The notes under the pieces are model-generated. The model saw nothing but the letters and a program-made list of their open reading frames with translations. It was not told where the DNA came from and searched no databases. From contig NZ_CP047650.1 in the NCBI RefSeq assembly GCF_009906855.1, positions 2,356,001 to 2,420,000 of the forward strand: DNA of 64,000 nt, written 5' to 3'. The position numbers and the translations under genes are program-made. Position 1 is the first letter of the stretch. Each line of letters begins with the position of its first letter. This stretch comes from Xylophilus rhododendri (lineage in GTDB: Bacteria; Pseudomonadota; Gammaproteobacteria; Burkholderiales; Burkholderiaceae_C). This document shows positions 1 to 8,398 of the stretch, in pieces.

Positions 1-802
1 CCATTCCAAGTTTTACCAATGGACGGAACGAACCTTTTTGGCGGCGAACGTCCTGACCATATTTCCAGAGAAAAGGGCGCAATAAGCCACTTTCGCCTGC
101 CAAGGCATCCGCCATAGCAGCATCGATCCAAACTGGCCGATCAAATTGGTCACCCTGTGATTCGACCAAATCGAGCTGCAAATTGAAATCAAATTTAACT
201 GCTCCAGCTGTCCGCGTATCACGAGAAACAGCCGTCGAAAAGCGGAAATTCCTTCTTAGCGTGGGCCATTGTTGTGCCCATATGTCAAAAACTGCTGAGT
301 CGATTTCTCCGGCTCTAGCTACCTTTATGCCCGTCGACCCACCGTCGTACAATGCGGCATAGATTTTCAACAAAGCATCATAAGAAAAATCGAAAGACCG
401 CACGCCACGGGAAACACCGTTTGGGGGCAAAACAATAGTACTTTTATAACTGTGATACTGAGAATTGATTTCAGGCCGTCGAAAAACGGAGGCAAGCAGA
501 GAAAGGTCTCCAAGCACTTCGAAAACTTGTAAATCAAGTAAAAGCACGTGCGTCCATACGCAGCCTGGGCGCGGCATTTCAGGCGCGAGCCAAGTCTTCA
601 TCAGCGCATAACGACCGATGTTCGGCATGGGCACGCCCGTGTAATACCCATCGGCGCCAGGGAAAACTACCCCAGGAGCAAGGTCACTCAACTCAGCCAG
701 ATCCGACAACTCAGCGCCAAGGTGCATCGACGACGCGAGTAATCTATGACCATCGTCGTAGCCGAAAACACACTGGTCTAATTTCATTGGAAACTTATTC
801 AT
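1..802 (-). CDS. GAP1-N-like protein of a GTPase-associated conflict system (partial, runs off left edge)
   Basis: The frame opens at ATG 802 and has no stop before the left edge; 267 codons are visible. The N-terminus has a GYDDGHRLLASS block (residues 14-25) and a second block ending RPGCVWTHVLLLD (78-90). I associate this pattern with the N-terminal domain of GTPase-associated protein 1 (GAP1-N), a large protein predicted from comparative genomics to work with paired GTPases in NTP-dependent conflict systems. No catalytic motif is visible. The start overlaps the stop of the GTPase gene upstream as ATGA, so translation is probably coupled. The middle and C-terminal domains lie outside the window. 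GC content is low like its neighbours. The family call is from memory of the motif; the conflict role is inference. Confidence 0.7.
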   Translation of the reverse strand, partial: MNKFPMKLDQCVFGYDDGHRLLASSMHLGAELSDLAELSDLAPGVVFPGADGYYTGVPMPNIGRYALMKTWLAPEMPRPGCVWTHVLLLDLQVFEVLGDLSLLASVFRRPEINSQYHSYKSTIVLPPNGVSRGVRSFDFSYDALLKIYAALYDGGSTGIKVARAGEIDSAVFDIWAQQWPTLRRNFRFSTAVSRDTRTAGAVKFDFNLQLDLVESQGDQFDRPVWIDAAMADALAGESGLLRPFLWKYGQDVRRQKGSFRPLVKLGM

Positions 803-1692
803 TCTTCCGACAGCAACCACACAAGCGGAGCTGTCAGATCATGGTCCGTTTCCGCCGGGCCAACCACACGAATTCGGCGACTCGCACTAGGCTGCTGTGC
901 GATTAATTTGATTGCATCAGCATCCTGTAGATCAGCGCCTTGGGCCGAAACACCATAAATTCTTGTACGAAATGTTTCCTCGTTAGATCTTAAAAACTGA
1001 CTGACTAGAGGCATGCATTCGGTAAGCCATTCGACAGGCGAAATTTTTCTGGCTTCTACTAAATCCCACGCGGAGATAATGATCACTAGACGTCGGCGGC
1101 GCGGCGCAAAGGGAAGACACAAGAGATCGCTCAGAATTTGTACGATGCGAACCTGGGCTGGAATAGCCTTAGGTGACCACTCTTCGGCTTCTTGGGCAAT
1201 TCCTACCCGGTCGGATTCTGGCTGGTCACCGCTAATCTCTGACACAGAATCACTAGCGCCCGCCGGTACCGAAGCATTGAGCTCGAGGATCGACATAGTG
1301 TCACCCTTAAGATCCGCGCCGATGAAAAACAATATTCCATCATCTTCGGAGACTGCCTCAACAAAATCAGGCTTGCTTTGTCGGGCTTCAACTTGTATGT
1401 CAAACGCCTCGCCAGCCAAATCAGGAAAATAGGCGACGCCTTTACTTCCAGTATGAGTATCCAGAAGCTTGATCTTCACATTTACATCACCGCCGTACTG
1501 TGATGTACGGGGAATCTTTTGAAAAGTCCTCCAAGCCTGCGCGATAAGATTTAAATATTTCAGATCACCATCATAGTCATCTAGCAAGAGTCTCGATTTC
1601 ACTTCGCCGGCACTAACCAAATGCCAAAGCGCAGCCAGAAAGGTGCTTTTTCCGGACGCAGGGAGGCCCATGATCACAAAATTCGACTCCAC
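799..1692 (-). CDS. P-loop GTPase of the GTPase-associated system
   Basis: 297-residue TRAFAC-like GTPase. Walker A is GLPASGKST at residues 9-17, very close to the N-terminus. A DLAGE at 91-95 fits the G3 DxxG motif, SAWD at 207-210 is a divergent G4, and VSAQG at 248-252 fits G5. No signal peptide or membrane segment, so it should act in the cytoplasm. It is the fourth gene of a five-gene minus-strand operon, starts 2 bases after the second GTPase stops, and its stop overlaps the GAP1-like start (ATGA). Two unlike GTPases side by side next to a GAP1-type protein match the double-GTPase arrangement of predicted conflict systems. GTPase fold is well supported; role is inferred from context. 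Confidence 0.75.
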   Translation of the reverse strand: MESNFVIMGLPASGKSTFLAALWHLVSAGEVKSRLLLDDYDGDLKYLNLIAQAWRTFQKIPRTSQYGGDVNVKIKLLDTHTGSKGVAYFPDLAGEAFDIQVEARQSKPDFVEAVSEDDGILFFIGADLKGDTMSILELNASVPAGASDSVSEISGDQPESDRVGIAQEAEEWSPKAIPAQVRIVQILSDLLCLPFAPRRRRLVIIISAWDLVEARKISPVEWLTECMPLVSQFLRSNEETFRTRIYGVSAQGADLQDADAIKLIAQQPSASRRIRVVGPAETDHDLTAPLVWLLSEE

Positions 1693-1694
1693 GG

Positions 1695-2660
1695 TCAGCC
1701 CCTCATAAGCAAACGATCAAATTCATTGACAAGTTGCGGCATTTCGGGGCCCGGCGATTTGGCTTTAGGCCTAACGGCTAGCCAGCTCTTAAACAACGGC
1801 TCCATTCCGTAACCTGCAGCAACGGTACCGGTGGGGTCGCGTGCAGCAACATGAAAAACAGATATCTCCCCGAATTTTCCCATGTATGTCTCGATAAACC
1901 GGCGCTCAAAATCTTCCAACACTCCCTTGGCCACCGCTGCATCCGGACCAATCAACAAGTCCCATTTAGTAGTAACAATCTGAATTTCGCAGTCAATTGA
2001 AATTGAGCCAGCTCGTGTAAATGCTCGAGCCAAGTCACGAACTGAAGCTAAAGCCTCCATGCGTCGCAAAGGGTCCGCGATGCGCTCACCGTCTAGGATG
2101 AAAGCAACGGTTCTAGCCTTGCGAACTTCAGTAATGGTATTGGCGAGCGACGGATTATCGCGGACATCCCGATATATCTCACCTGCGCGTTCTGAAATTA
2201 ATAGGTCTTTACGCCCACAAGTTTCTCCCGTAACGGCCAAATGAAAAAATTTCAACCCATCTTGCTTGGACGTCCGGGGGGTATCCGGCATTTCCGCACC
2301 AGAAACAGCACGCGACTGAAATGTTTTTTCTTCAAAACCCAACAAGCTCAAGCTGTGGGCAAAATTAAAACCCGCATATACACCTTTTGCGAATCGTTCG
2401 TAGAACTCCACGGCGAGCGTAGTTTTGCCGCCGTTGCGTTCGCCTAAAACTGCAACAATCGACGCATCCCGCCATCGCAGTAAGCCATCAGCGTCCTCAA
2501 CCGCCAGCATGCCCGACGCTGGCAGCTGCACCCAACGCGGCTCTAAGGCAACTCGTTGTTGAGGTGATGCGGTTGCAAAGACGTCAGTATCGTTATCCTC
2601 TCTGCCGCTCAATGGGGCCGGTTGTATATTTTCTGGATCGCCCTCGTCTATTTCGATCAT
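1695..2660 (-). CDS. Second P-loop GTPase of the GTPase-associated system
   Basis: 321 residues. The first 40 or so are acidic and probably disordered. Walker A is GERNGGKTT at 73-81. SERAGE at 156-161 occupies the G3 position, TKWD at 231-234 is a good G4 (guanine specificity), and VAARD at 271-275 fits G5. It is only distantly similar to the neighbouring 297-residue GTPase (different Walker A and G3 variants), so this is a pair of diverged GTPases, not a recent duplication. The ATG overlaps the stop of the helical-protein gene as ATGA (2657-2660). Family resemblance is to the double-GTPase (DO-GTPase) group. Substrate and partner are unknown. Confidence 0.72.
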   Translation of the reverse strand: MIEIDEGDPENIQPAPLSGREDNDTDVFATASPQQRVALEPRWVQLPASGMLAVEDADGLLRWRDASIVAVLGERNGGKTTLAVEFYERFAKGVYAGFNFAHSLSLLGFEEKTFQSRAVSGAEMPDTPRTSKQDGLKFFHLAVTGETCGRKDLLISERAGEIYRDVRDNPSLANTITEVRKARTVAFILDGERIADPLRRMEALASVRDLARAFTRAGSISIDCEIQIVTTKWDLLIGPDAAVAKGVLEDFERRFIETYMGKFGEISVFHVAARDPTGTVAAGYGMEPLFKSWLAVRPKAKSPGPEMPQLVNEFDRLLMRG

Positions 2661-3733
2661 ACGACTTGCCCGAGCAGGTGCTCACGGTAGAGTTGCGCCG
2701 ACAAAGTTAGCGGCTCTAATTCTACATTTGCAGAAATTCCAGTTAATTCCTCGAATCTAACGCCCCATACGCCTGCCCCTAAAGTACGGGCGAGATCGAC
2801 TGCCGTCATGACAGGAGCTATGCGCGCCGGCACACTATCGGGAAAAATTTTGAGTTTTTGCAGGTCCGTCCGCGGGATGGAGTCAATAACATTGATCAAT
2901 CGCTGCGCTGGCGTGCTTTTTTGCTTTTTCGCCGCATTAATCGCACGATCAAGCATGGCAGGCGCAGCAACAGGGCCGAAGTATGTTCGTCTGCTCAGGG
3001 TTGCCAAATCTACTGCCGCAATGACCGCGGCTTGATGTTGCGATGTAAATGTTGAGAAGCTTCGCTCCAGCGCACGGCTGTGCCCTCCAAAGATCCACCA
3101 AAGCATTTGCGTTTCCTCGCGCAGCATTTCCACTTCGCCGCTGAGGAGACTCAGCGCATTAGTAGTAGCAGCGGCCATGGTCTTGGCCGATGCAGCCGCC
3201 TCGTTGCGCACCTCTTTCAATGCCGCTAGCGTGGCTGCAAAATCATCTTCCGCAATATCTTCCAGTATTTTACCAACTTTTGCATCCGACATAGCGCTAA
3301 TTCGGATGGGTATATCTTTTTCTGCGCGCTGTGAGACAGAAAGCCTATTCATCGCAGAATGGGCATCAACGACCAGTTGCGGAAATACGGTTGGTTCTCG
3401 TAAACCTGAAAAGCTACCAACTACAATGGCCAGTATTGCAAAATCATTATGCGCATTAGTAAGTGAGTTCAGGATTCCTGCTGCAATTACTTGCGTTTCC
3501 CTTTCGCGGTTTATTAGGCTAAAGGTTGAATCATCCCTAACCAACTCATCACGGAGCCAATTTAAATCCAAGCTAGGCGAACCATAGAAACAACCGACCA
3601 AATCGATTATTTTTGCCTCTTCGATACCGCCTTTGACTAACCTATCCACGGTAGCGATTCTCGCCGACAGCACGTCAGCTGTCGGTTGCAAAGTCGCCCC
3701 TGAATAGATATCTGCAAATGGTGTCGCCGCCAT
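2657..3733 (-). CDS. Helical GTPase-associated protein (GASH-like)
   Basis: About 358 residues, almost entirely predicted helix, with no Walker, metal-binding or membrane motif that I can see. Alanine-, leucine- and glutamate-rich heptad-like stretches lie around residues 165-215. Position and composition match the GTPase-associated system helical (GASH) protein known from similar operons, where it is thought to be an adaptor between the GTPases and an effector; I infer this from context. The ATG at 3733 is preferred over the in-frame GTG at 3739 because a strong AAGGAGG site (3747-3741) sits 7 bases upstream of the ATG but directly abuts the GTG. It lies 17 bases after the phosphoesterase stop. 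Confidence 0.6.
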   Translation of the reverse strand: MAATPFADIYSGATLQPTADVLSARIATVDRLVKGGIEEAKIIDLVGCFYGSPSLDLNWLRDELVRDDSTFSLINRERETQVIAAGILNSLTNAHNDFAILAIVVGSFSGLREPTVFPQLVVDAHSAMNRLSVSQRAEKDIPIRISAMSDAKVGKILEDIAEDDFAATLAALKEVRNEAAASAKTMAAATTNALSLLSGEVEMLREETQMLWWIFGGHSRALERSFSTFTSQHQAAVIAAVDLATLSRRTYFGPVAAPAMLDRAINAAKKQKSTPAQRLINVIDSIPRTDLQKLKIFPDSVPARIAPVMTAVDLARTLGAGVWGVRFEELTGISANVELEPLTLSAQLYREHLLGQVV

Positions 3734-3750
3734 TATCACACCTCCTTAAC

Positions 3751-5187
3751 CTAGGTTTTCTCAGCATTACGGATAGCTTCAGCAAGATCGTCTATTAGAC
3801 CACGCTGATGCGCTCGTTGAAACACACGCCTGAACCGCTCATAATCAGGCTGATTTATATCTTCATCTTCCAAAAGGCCAAATCGACCTGCGATTTCGGA
3901 TTTTTTACTGAAACTGAGTTGGTAGAAACGTAGTCCCACCTTACGAAGTTGATTCATGGCGCTCGCCTCCTCAGGCAAAGTCCCCAAAGACCCATTTGGA
4001 GCATCAAGCACTACTTTCGTCGGTGGCGCATTGACTGGCCGCGTCCAAGGTTCGAGCTTGATGGAATGCGTCCAAACGTCGGAGCCCCTGACCTGTTTCG
4101 CCCTGAAGCCTCCAGGAGCGTTTTGCCAGACACGAACGTGCGCCGCAATCCTCAGGTATCGGTTGTCGCCAGTGCCTTCGACGGTGACATCTAGAAGGTT
4201 GTATCCTGGCTCGTACGGAGCTTCTTCCCTTTCCGGATGCATGGCGCTCGCAGTCAATCGGATGTACTCAACCTCCCTAGCGATGCGATTGGTATGGACG
4301 TGACCAAATACCTGGATCGCAGCAACGTCGTTGAGATGGTCCTCCAGTTCCTGTGATTGGCGCAGCCACGACAGGTGATGGTGAGCCACTGCAAGATTGA
4401 CCACCCCGTCCTCACGAGGTATCTGAAAAGATGCTTCATCTACGAAAAGGTCGCCTTGGCGATCCGAGCTGCTGGATACAAAAGCCGTGTTCAACCCCCA
4501 AAATCTGAGAATGGAGCCGTCATTTAACGGAACGTCTCGCTTTGCGATAGTCCGTTCCGGCGCTAGCAAATCACAGAAGAACTGAAATGCGAAGGCATTG
4601 TAGTTATCCAAACTCTCATAGAGCAATCGCCGGGCATCTGGATCACGAAACTGCCCAGAAATATATGCTGTAGGATTGCCGGCGGCTTTGATGGCGTTAT
4701 GCACATGCTGAACCATATTGCGGTTGGCTTGCGAGCGCACCACATCATGATTGCCCGGACACACAAACACTTTGTCTAACGAGCTTCCACACGCCTCGCT
4801 CAGCTCTCGCAGCCATGCCGTCGCATAGTCAAACTCGTCTGGGTGGCCTGCAAAAGCGATGTCACCTGATATTAGGATGACTTCTGGCCTTCCCAGGGAT
4901 TTGCATTGTGTGACCGCATCCCTCTTGATCTCATTTCGGATGAAGGAATTCGGATCTTGCGCAGTCTCGACCTCCATTTTTCTGAAGTGAATGTCCGAGA
5001 GATGGAGAATCAGCAACGGGAAACCTCGATCAGTCAAGCGCTTCGCGCAGTCTAGACGGCTGATTGCGCAGTCAGGAACATTGCGGTCCGTGCGGGCAGG
5101 TTGGGAAAAACGTATAGCGCGTTCTTCGAGAATTCTATCGTCGAGTGATATGTACGCGCAGATTGATTGGCCTGGCTGCCGGAACAC
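3751..5187 (-). CDS. Calcineurin-like metallophosphoesterase with C-terminal effector-associated/death-like domain
   Basis: 478 codons from ATG 5187. The phosphoesterase core shows the family metal motifs in order: DIH (65-67), SGDI (107-110), GNHD (145-148), an AHHH block (268-271) and GHVH (295-298). The last 65 or so residues (412-476), beginning NQLRKVGLRF, form a compact helical domain resembling effector-associated or bacterial death-like adaptor domains. That fits an effector recruited by the neighbouring GTPase module, cleaving nucleotides or nucleic acid when triggered (inference). Residues 1-57 are not conserved-looking. A TTG at 5016 with GAGG 7 bases upstream would start the protein at LLILHLSDIH, giving 421 residues, and may be the true start. 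First gene of the operon. Confidence 0.75.
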   Translation of the reverse strand: MFRQPGQSICAYISLDDRILEERAIRFSQPARTDRNVPDCAISRLDCAKRLTDRGFPLLILHLSDIHFRKMEVETAQDPNSFIRNEIKRDAVTQCKSLGRPEVILISGDIAFAGHPDEFDYATAWLRELSEACGSSLDKVFVCPGNHDVVRSQANRNMVQHVHNAIKAAGNPTAYISGQFRDPDARRLLYESLDNYNAFAFQFFCDLLAPERTIAKRDVPLNDGSILRFWGLNTAFVSSSSDRQGDLFVDEASFQIPREDGVVNLAVAHHHLSWLRQSQELEDHLNDVAAIQVFGHVHTNRIAREVEYIRLTASAMHPEREEAPYEPGYNLLDVTVEGTGDNRYLRIAAHVRVWQNAPGGFRAKQVRGSDVWTHSIKLEPWTRPVNAPPTKVVLDAPNGSLGTLPEEASAMNQLRKVGLRFYQLSFSKKSEIAGRFGLLEDEDINQPDYERFRRVFQRAHQRGLIDDLAEAIRNAEKT

Positions 5188-5247
5188 TTTAAGGGCAAGA
5201 CACTGACCCGCGCCAGCTCTAAACGCTGCTTCCTATTTGGCCCAGAA

Positions 5248-5424
5248 CTATTCCATCGCGTGTAGCTGCTGAACCCGCTCGGTGCTCAGGTAACCCGATG
5301 TTGTCGAAGTCGACGCATGCCCGAGGCTGTTCCGCACGATCTGTACCCCCGCCGGCGTACGCCCCGGCCGTCGTTTGACCGCATGCCACCCATGCGAGTG
5401 AGGCAGCCAATGGACGCTGGCCAT
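5248..5424 (-). pseudogene. Tyrosine recombinase (phage-type integrase), C-terminal remnant
   Basis: A 58-codon open stretch from ATG 5424 to TAG 5248 reads as the catalytic end of a tyrosine recombinase: HWLPHSHG, then VQIVRNSLGHAS, then TTSGYL with the nucleophile tyrosine. The box II arginine that belongs in HWLRH is proline here (HWLPH), so the fragment is catalytically dead even apart from lacking its first 300 or so residues. It ends next to the chromosomal gene that stops at 5436 and lies just where composition changes from low to high GC. I read it as the decayed integrase of the 1-5430 island. Confidence 0.75.
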
Positions 5425-5435
5425 CCGCCGCGCCT

Positions 5436-6269
5436 TCAGAGACGATAGAGCATTTCAGGGTTACTTACCAAGATCCTCTGCTGATCCACGGCCGAAGGCG
5501 CCCAAACCCCCAACAAATCCAGCAACGCCTTTTCACTAGGCACCACCTTCTGCCCCGGATGCGGATAGTTGGAAGCCCACAAACACCGCTCCGGATTCGC
5601 CCTCACCAAGGCACTGGCCAGCACCGACACATCCCCATACCCCGGCGCCCCCACCCGCGACGTCTCGTACGGCGCCGACAGCTTCACCCAGGTATTGCCC
5701 TCATCCACCAGCCGCAGCAGCGCCTGGAAAGCCGCATCCTCCGGCGCCACCGGCACCAGAAACTTCCCGTTGTGGTCGATGCTCAGCCGGCAAGGCAGCG
5801 CCCGCAGCCGGTCCAGGTATTGCGGCAGGTCGCGCCCGTCCAGCTGCAGGTTGATGACCCAGCCCAGGTCGGCGATTTTCGCGGCCATGGGTTCGAGCTG
5901 GCTCCACTCCAGCGCGCCGCCGCCGCCCGGCACCAGCATGAAACGCACGCCGCGCACGCCCAGGCTGTCCAGGCGCTGCAGTTCGGCCATGGGGGTCTCC
6001 GGCTCGATGGTGACGATGGCCCGCGCCGCGCCGGCCGACTGGGCCAGCGCGTCCAGCGTGCAGCGGTTGTCCAGCGCGTAGCCGGTGGCCTGCACGATCA
6101 CGGCGCGGCTGGTGCCGATCTGCTGCTGCACATTCGTCACGTAGTCCTGCCAGCGGGCGGGCGGCGGGGTGCTCAGGGCCTTGGGGGACAGCGGGAACCG
6201 GGCGGTGTCGTAGATGTGGATATGGCAGTCGCAGGCGTTCTCGGGCGTTGGTCGGGGGGTGGTCGTCAT
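5436..6269 (-). CDS. Amidohydrolase 2 family protein (2-pyrone-4,6-dicarboxylate lactonase / galactarolactone isomerase-like)
   Basis: 277 residues. DCHIHIYD near the N-terminus is the metal-site signature of the amidohydrolase-related TIM barrel. SIDHNGKF in the middle, YETSRVGAP, and the C-terminal WASNYPHPG block resemble LigI (2-pyrone-4,6-dicarboxylate hydrolase) and D-galactarolactone isomerase. The former makes 4-oxalomesaconate, the substrate class of the LigJ-type hydratase at 20331. Start chosen at ATG 6269; the frame stays open far upstream, but that part is antisense-like Arg/Pro-rich sequence overlapping the dehydrogenase gene. Last gene of the LacI/TRAP operon, 44 bases after the dehydrogenase, so its substrate probably enters by the TRAP system. 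Exact substrate unresolved. Confidence 0.75.
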   Translation of the reverse strand: MTTTPRPTPENACDCHIHIYDTARFPLSPKALSTPPPARWQDYVTNVQQQIGTSRAVIVQATGYALDNRCTLDALAQSAGAARAIVTIEPETPMAELQRLDSLGVRGVRFMLVPGGGGALEWSQLEPMAAKIADLGWVINLQLDGRDLPQYLDRLRALPCRLSIDHNGKFLVPVAPEDAAFQALLRLVDEGNTWVKLSAPYETSRVGAPGYGDVSVLASALVRANPERCLWASNYPHPGQKVVPSEKALLDLLGVWAPSAVDQQRILVSNPEMLYRL

Positions 6270-6313
6270 GGGGCTCGGGGATGGTGGGGGTTGGGGGCTC
6301 GGGCGGCGCTGGT

Positions 6314-7306
6314 TCAGGCGGATGTGGCCAGCCGGCCGATCCGGTCGGCGTTCACGCAGTGTTGCGGCAGCTGGCCGGCCACGATGGCGGCCACCTGGCG
6401 CACCGTGTCCATGGCCTGGTGCTGGGTGGCGGCGGGGGTCAGGCCGCCGATGTGCGGGCTGGCGATCACCCGCGGGTGCGCGGCCAGCGACAGCGGCGGC
6501 ATCTGGTCGGCGGCGGAGCCCACGTCCAGCGCGGCGCCGGCGATGCGGCCGGCGTCCAGGGCGGCCAGCAGGGCGGCTTCGTCTATCAGTTCGGCGCGGG
6601 AGGCATTGATGAGGAAGGCGCTGGGTCTCATCTTCGCCAGGGCGGCGGCGTCGATGAGGTGATGGGTTTCCGGCAGGGCGGCGGCCAGGCAGGCGACGTA
6701 GTCGGCGGTCTTCAGCAGGCTGTCCAGGGTGGCGCTGCGCAGGCTTGGGGTTTGCTGCAGCGTCACGAAGGGGTCGGCCACCAGCACCTGCAGGCCCAGG
6801 GCCTGGGCGATCGTGGCCAGGTACTGGCCGATGAAGCCGTAGCCGATGATGCCCAGCGTCGCGCCTTTCAGCTGCGCGCCCATGCGCACCTCGGGCGTCA
6901 GGCCGGCCTGGTACTGGGCGCTCATGCGGCCGATGCCGCGCGACAGGTCGATCATGGTGCCCACGATCCACTCCGATACCGATGCATCGAAGCCTGGCGT
7001 GGCGCGGGTCACCAGCACGCCCTTGCGGCTGGCGGCTTCCACGTCGATGTTGCGGATGTCCACGGCCACGCGGCAGAAGGCGCGCAGCTTCGGCAGTGCA
7101 TCGAAGACCTCGGCGGGAGCTGCCACGCTGCGGGCCGAGACGATGATGTCGCAGTCCCTCGCCTTCGCTATCAGCTCGGCGGCCGAGGGCGGCCGGTCGC
7201 TGTCGTTCAGCACGACCAGGGCGTGTGTGCGCAGGGCGGCCAGCGGGGCATCGCCGTAGTAGTTGTGCCGCTCTTGCGCCGTGTGGGTCAGGAAAACGCT
7301 TGCCAT
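6314..7306 (-). CDS. D-2-hydroxyacid dehydrogenase (NAD-dependent)
   Basis: 330 residues of the D-isomer-specific 2-hydroxyacid dehydrogenase family, interconverting a 2-hydroxy acid and a 2-keto acid. The nucleotide-binding GYGFIG is at 155-160, the substrate arginine at 237 (INASRAEL) and the general-base histidine at 285 (SPHIGG). The usual DVFxxEP segment that supplies the catalytic glutamate reads DVGSAADQMPP (261-271), so the canonical Glu is missing or replaced by Asp267. Activity or specificity may therefore differ from phosphoglycerate or glycerate dehydrogenases. It sits between the LacI regulator and the LigI-like lactonase in a five-gene operon. Confidence 0.85.
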   Translation of the reverse strand: MASVFLTHTAQERHNYYGDAPLAALRTHALVVLNDSDRPPSAAELIAKARDCDIIVSARSVAAPAEVFDALPKLRAFCRVAVDIRNIDVEAASRKGVLVTRATPGFDASVSEWIVGTMIDLSRGIGRMSAQYQAGLTPEVRMGAQLKGATLGIIGYGFIGQYLATIAQALGLQVLVADPFVTLQQTPSLRSATLDSLLKTADYVACLAAALPETHHLIDAAALAKMRPSAFLINASRAELIDEAALLAALDAGRIAGAALDVGSAADQMPPLSLAAHPRVIASPHIGGLTPAATQHQAMDTVRQVAAIVAGQLPQHCVNADRIGRLATSA

Positions 7307-7315
7307 GGATGCGAT

Positions 7316-8376
7316 CTATTGAAGAGGTGACGCGACCGACTGGCGCAGCACCAGCCGGGGGGTGAACAGCATTTCCTTGGGGGAAGCTCGGGGGTGCTCA
7401 GGCGTTCGGCCACGCGGCCGACCATGGCGGCGGCCATCTCGGGCAGGGGCATGGCCACGCAGGTCAGGGCGGGCACGGAATAGCCGGCCATCACGGTGTT
7501 GTCCATGCCGACGACGGATACGTCGCGCGGCACCTCCAGGCCATGGCTGGCCAGGCCGGACATCAGGCCGAAGGCCAGCATGTCGTTGATGGCGACGACG
7601 GCCGTGGGGCGGCTGGCCATCTTCACCAGGTCGCCGGCGATGGCGAAGCCGAGTGCGGCCAGCTGCGAGTCGCCGTAGCCTTCCTCGTCGCGGCCCATGA
7701 GCACGCTGACTTCCACCTTCTGGCCCGATGCGGCGGCGGCCTGCAGCACGCCCTGGTGTTTCTGCGCACGGCTGATGGTGCGGATGTCGGGCGTGGCCAG
7801 GGCGATGTGGCGGTGGCCGCGCTCTATCAGGTATTCGACGGCGATCTCGGCGCCGCGCACGTTGTTGGGCGAGACATGGTCGATGCGCGAGCGGGCCTCC
7901 TCGCCTTCGCCGCCCTCCCCGCCCGCGCCGCGCCGGTCGTAGCTGACGATGGCCATGCCGTTCTGGATGGCGCGGGTCATGTGCTGTTCGTCGGTCTGCG
8001 AAGAGACCACGATCACGCCCCGCACGCCCAGCGCATGCAGGTCGTCGAACATGCGCGATTCGCGGGCCTGGTCGCGGTAGGTGTTGGACAGCAGCAGGCG
8101 AAAACCCAGGTCCTTGTGGGCGGCGCTTTCGATGTGCAGCGCCATCTCGCCGAACATGGGGTTGGCGGTGGACGGCACCAGCAGGCCCAGCATGGAGGCG
8201 GTGCCGGTCTTGAGCTGGCGGGCGGCCTGGTTGGGGCGGTAGTTCAGCTTCTCGATGGCCTGGCGCACCCGCGCGAAGGTCTCCTTGCTCAGCTTCTCGG
8301 TTCGGCCGTTCATCACGTTCGAGACCGAGCTGATGGATACGCCGGCGAGGTCGGCCACGTCCTGGATGGTCACCAT
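7316..8376 (-). CDS. LacI family transcriptional regulator (apparent C-terminal frameshift)
   Basis: N-terminal helix-turn-helix (TIQDVADLAGVSISSVSNVMNG, residues 3-24) followed by a periplasmic-binding-protein-like sensor domain. The uninterrupted frame runs to 7288 and ends in an implausible Cys/Ser/His-rich tail that overlaps the dehydrogenase start. Adding one G to the G5 run at 7379-7383 restores a typical LacI ending (KEMLFTPRLVLRQSVA) with a stop at 7316 and no overlap with the next gene, giving 353 residues. The coordinates here assume that correction. It lies inside the operon it probably controls; the tandem palindromes at 11371-11398 are its likely operators. The frameshift may be a sequencing error or a recent mutation. 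Confidence 0.88.
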
Positions 8377-8398
8377 GGGGTTTGCTTGTGGGAAAGGG

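Noticed and set aside
13..222. A 69-residue minus-strand frame at the left edge
   Set aside because: It lies inside, and in a different frame from, the GAP1-like gene, which is open across the whole stretch.
5219..5410. A 63-residue minus-strand frame in the island border
   Set aside because: The neighbouring frame encodes a clear integrase tail; this frame has no recognisable features.
6270..6971. An N-terminal extension of the LigI-like amidohydrolase
   Set aside because: The extension overlaps the dehydrogenase gene and has antisense-like composition; ATG 6269 begins the recognisable domain.
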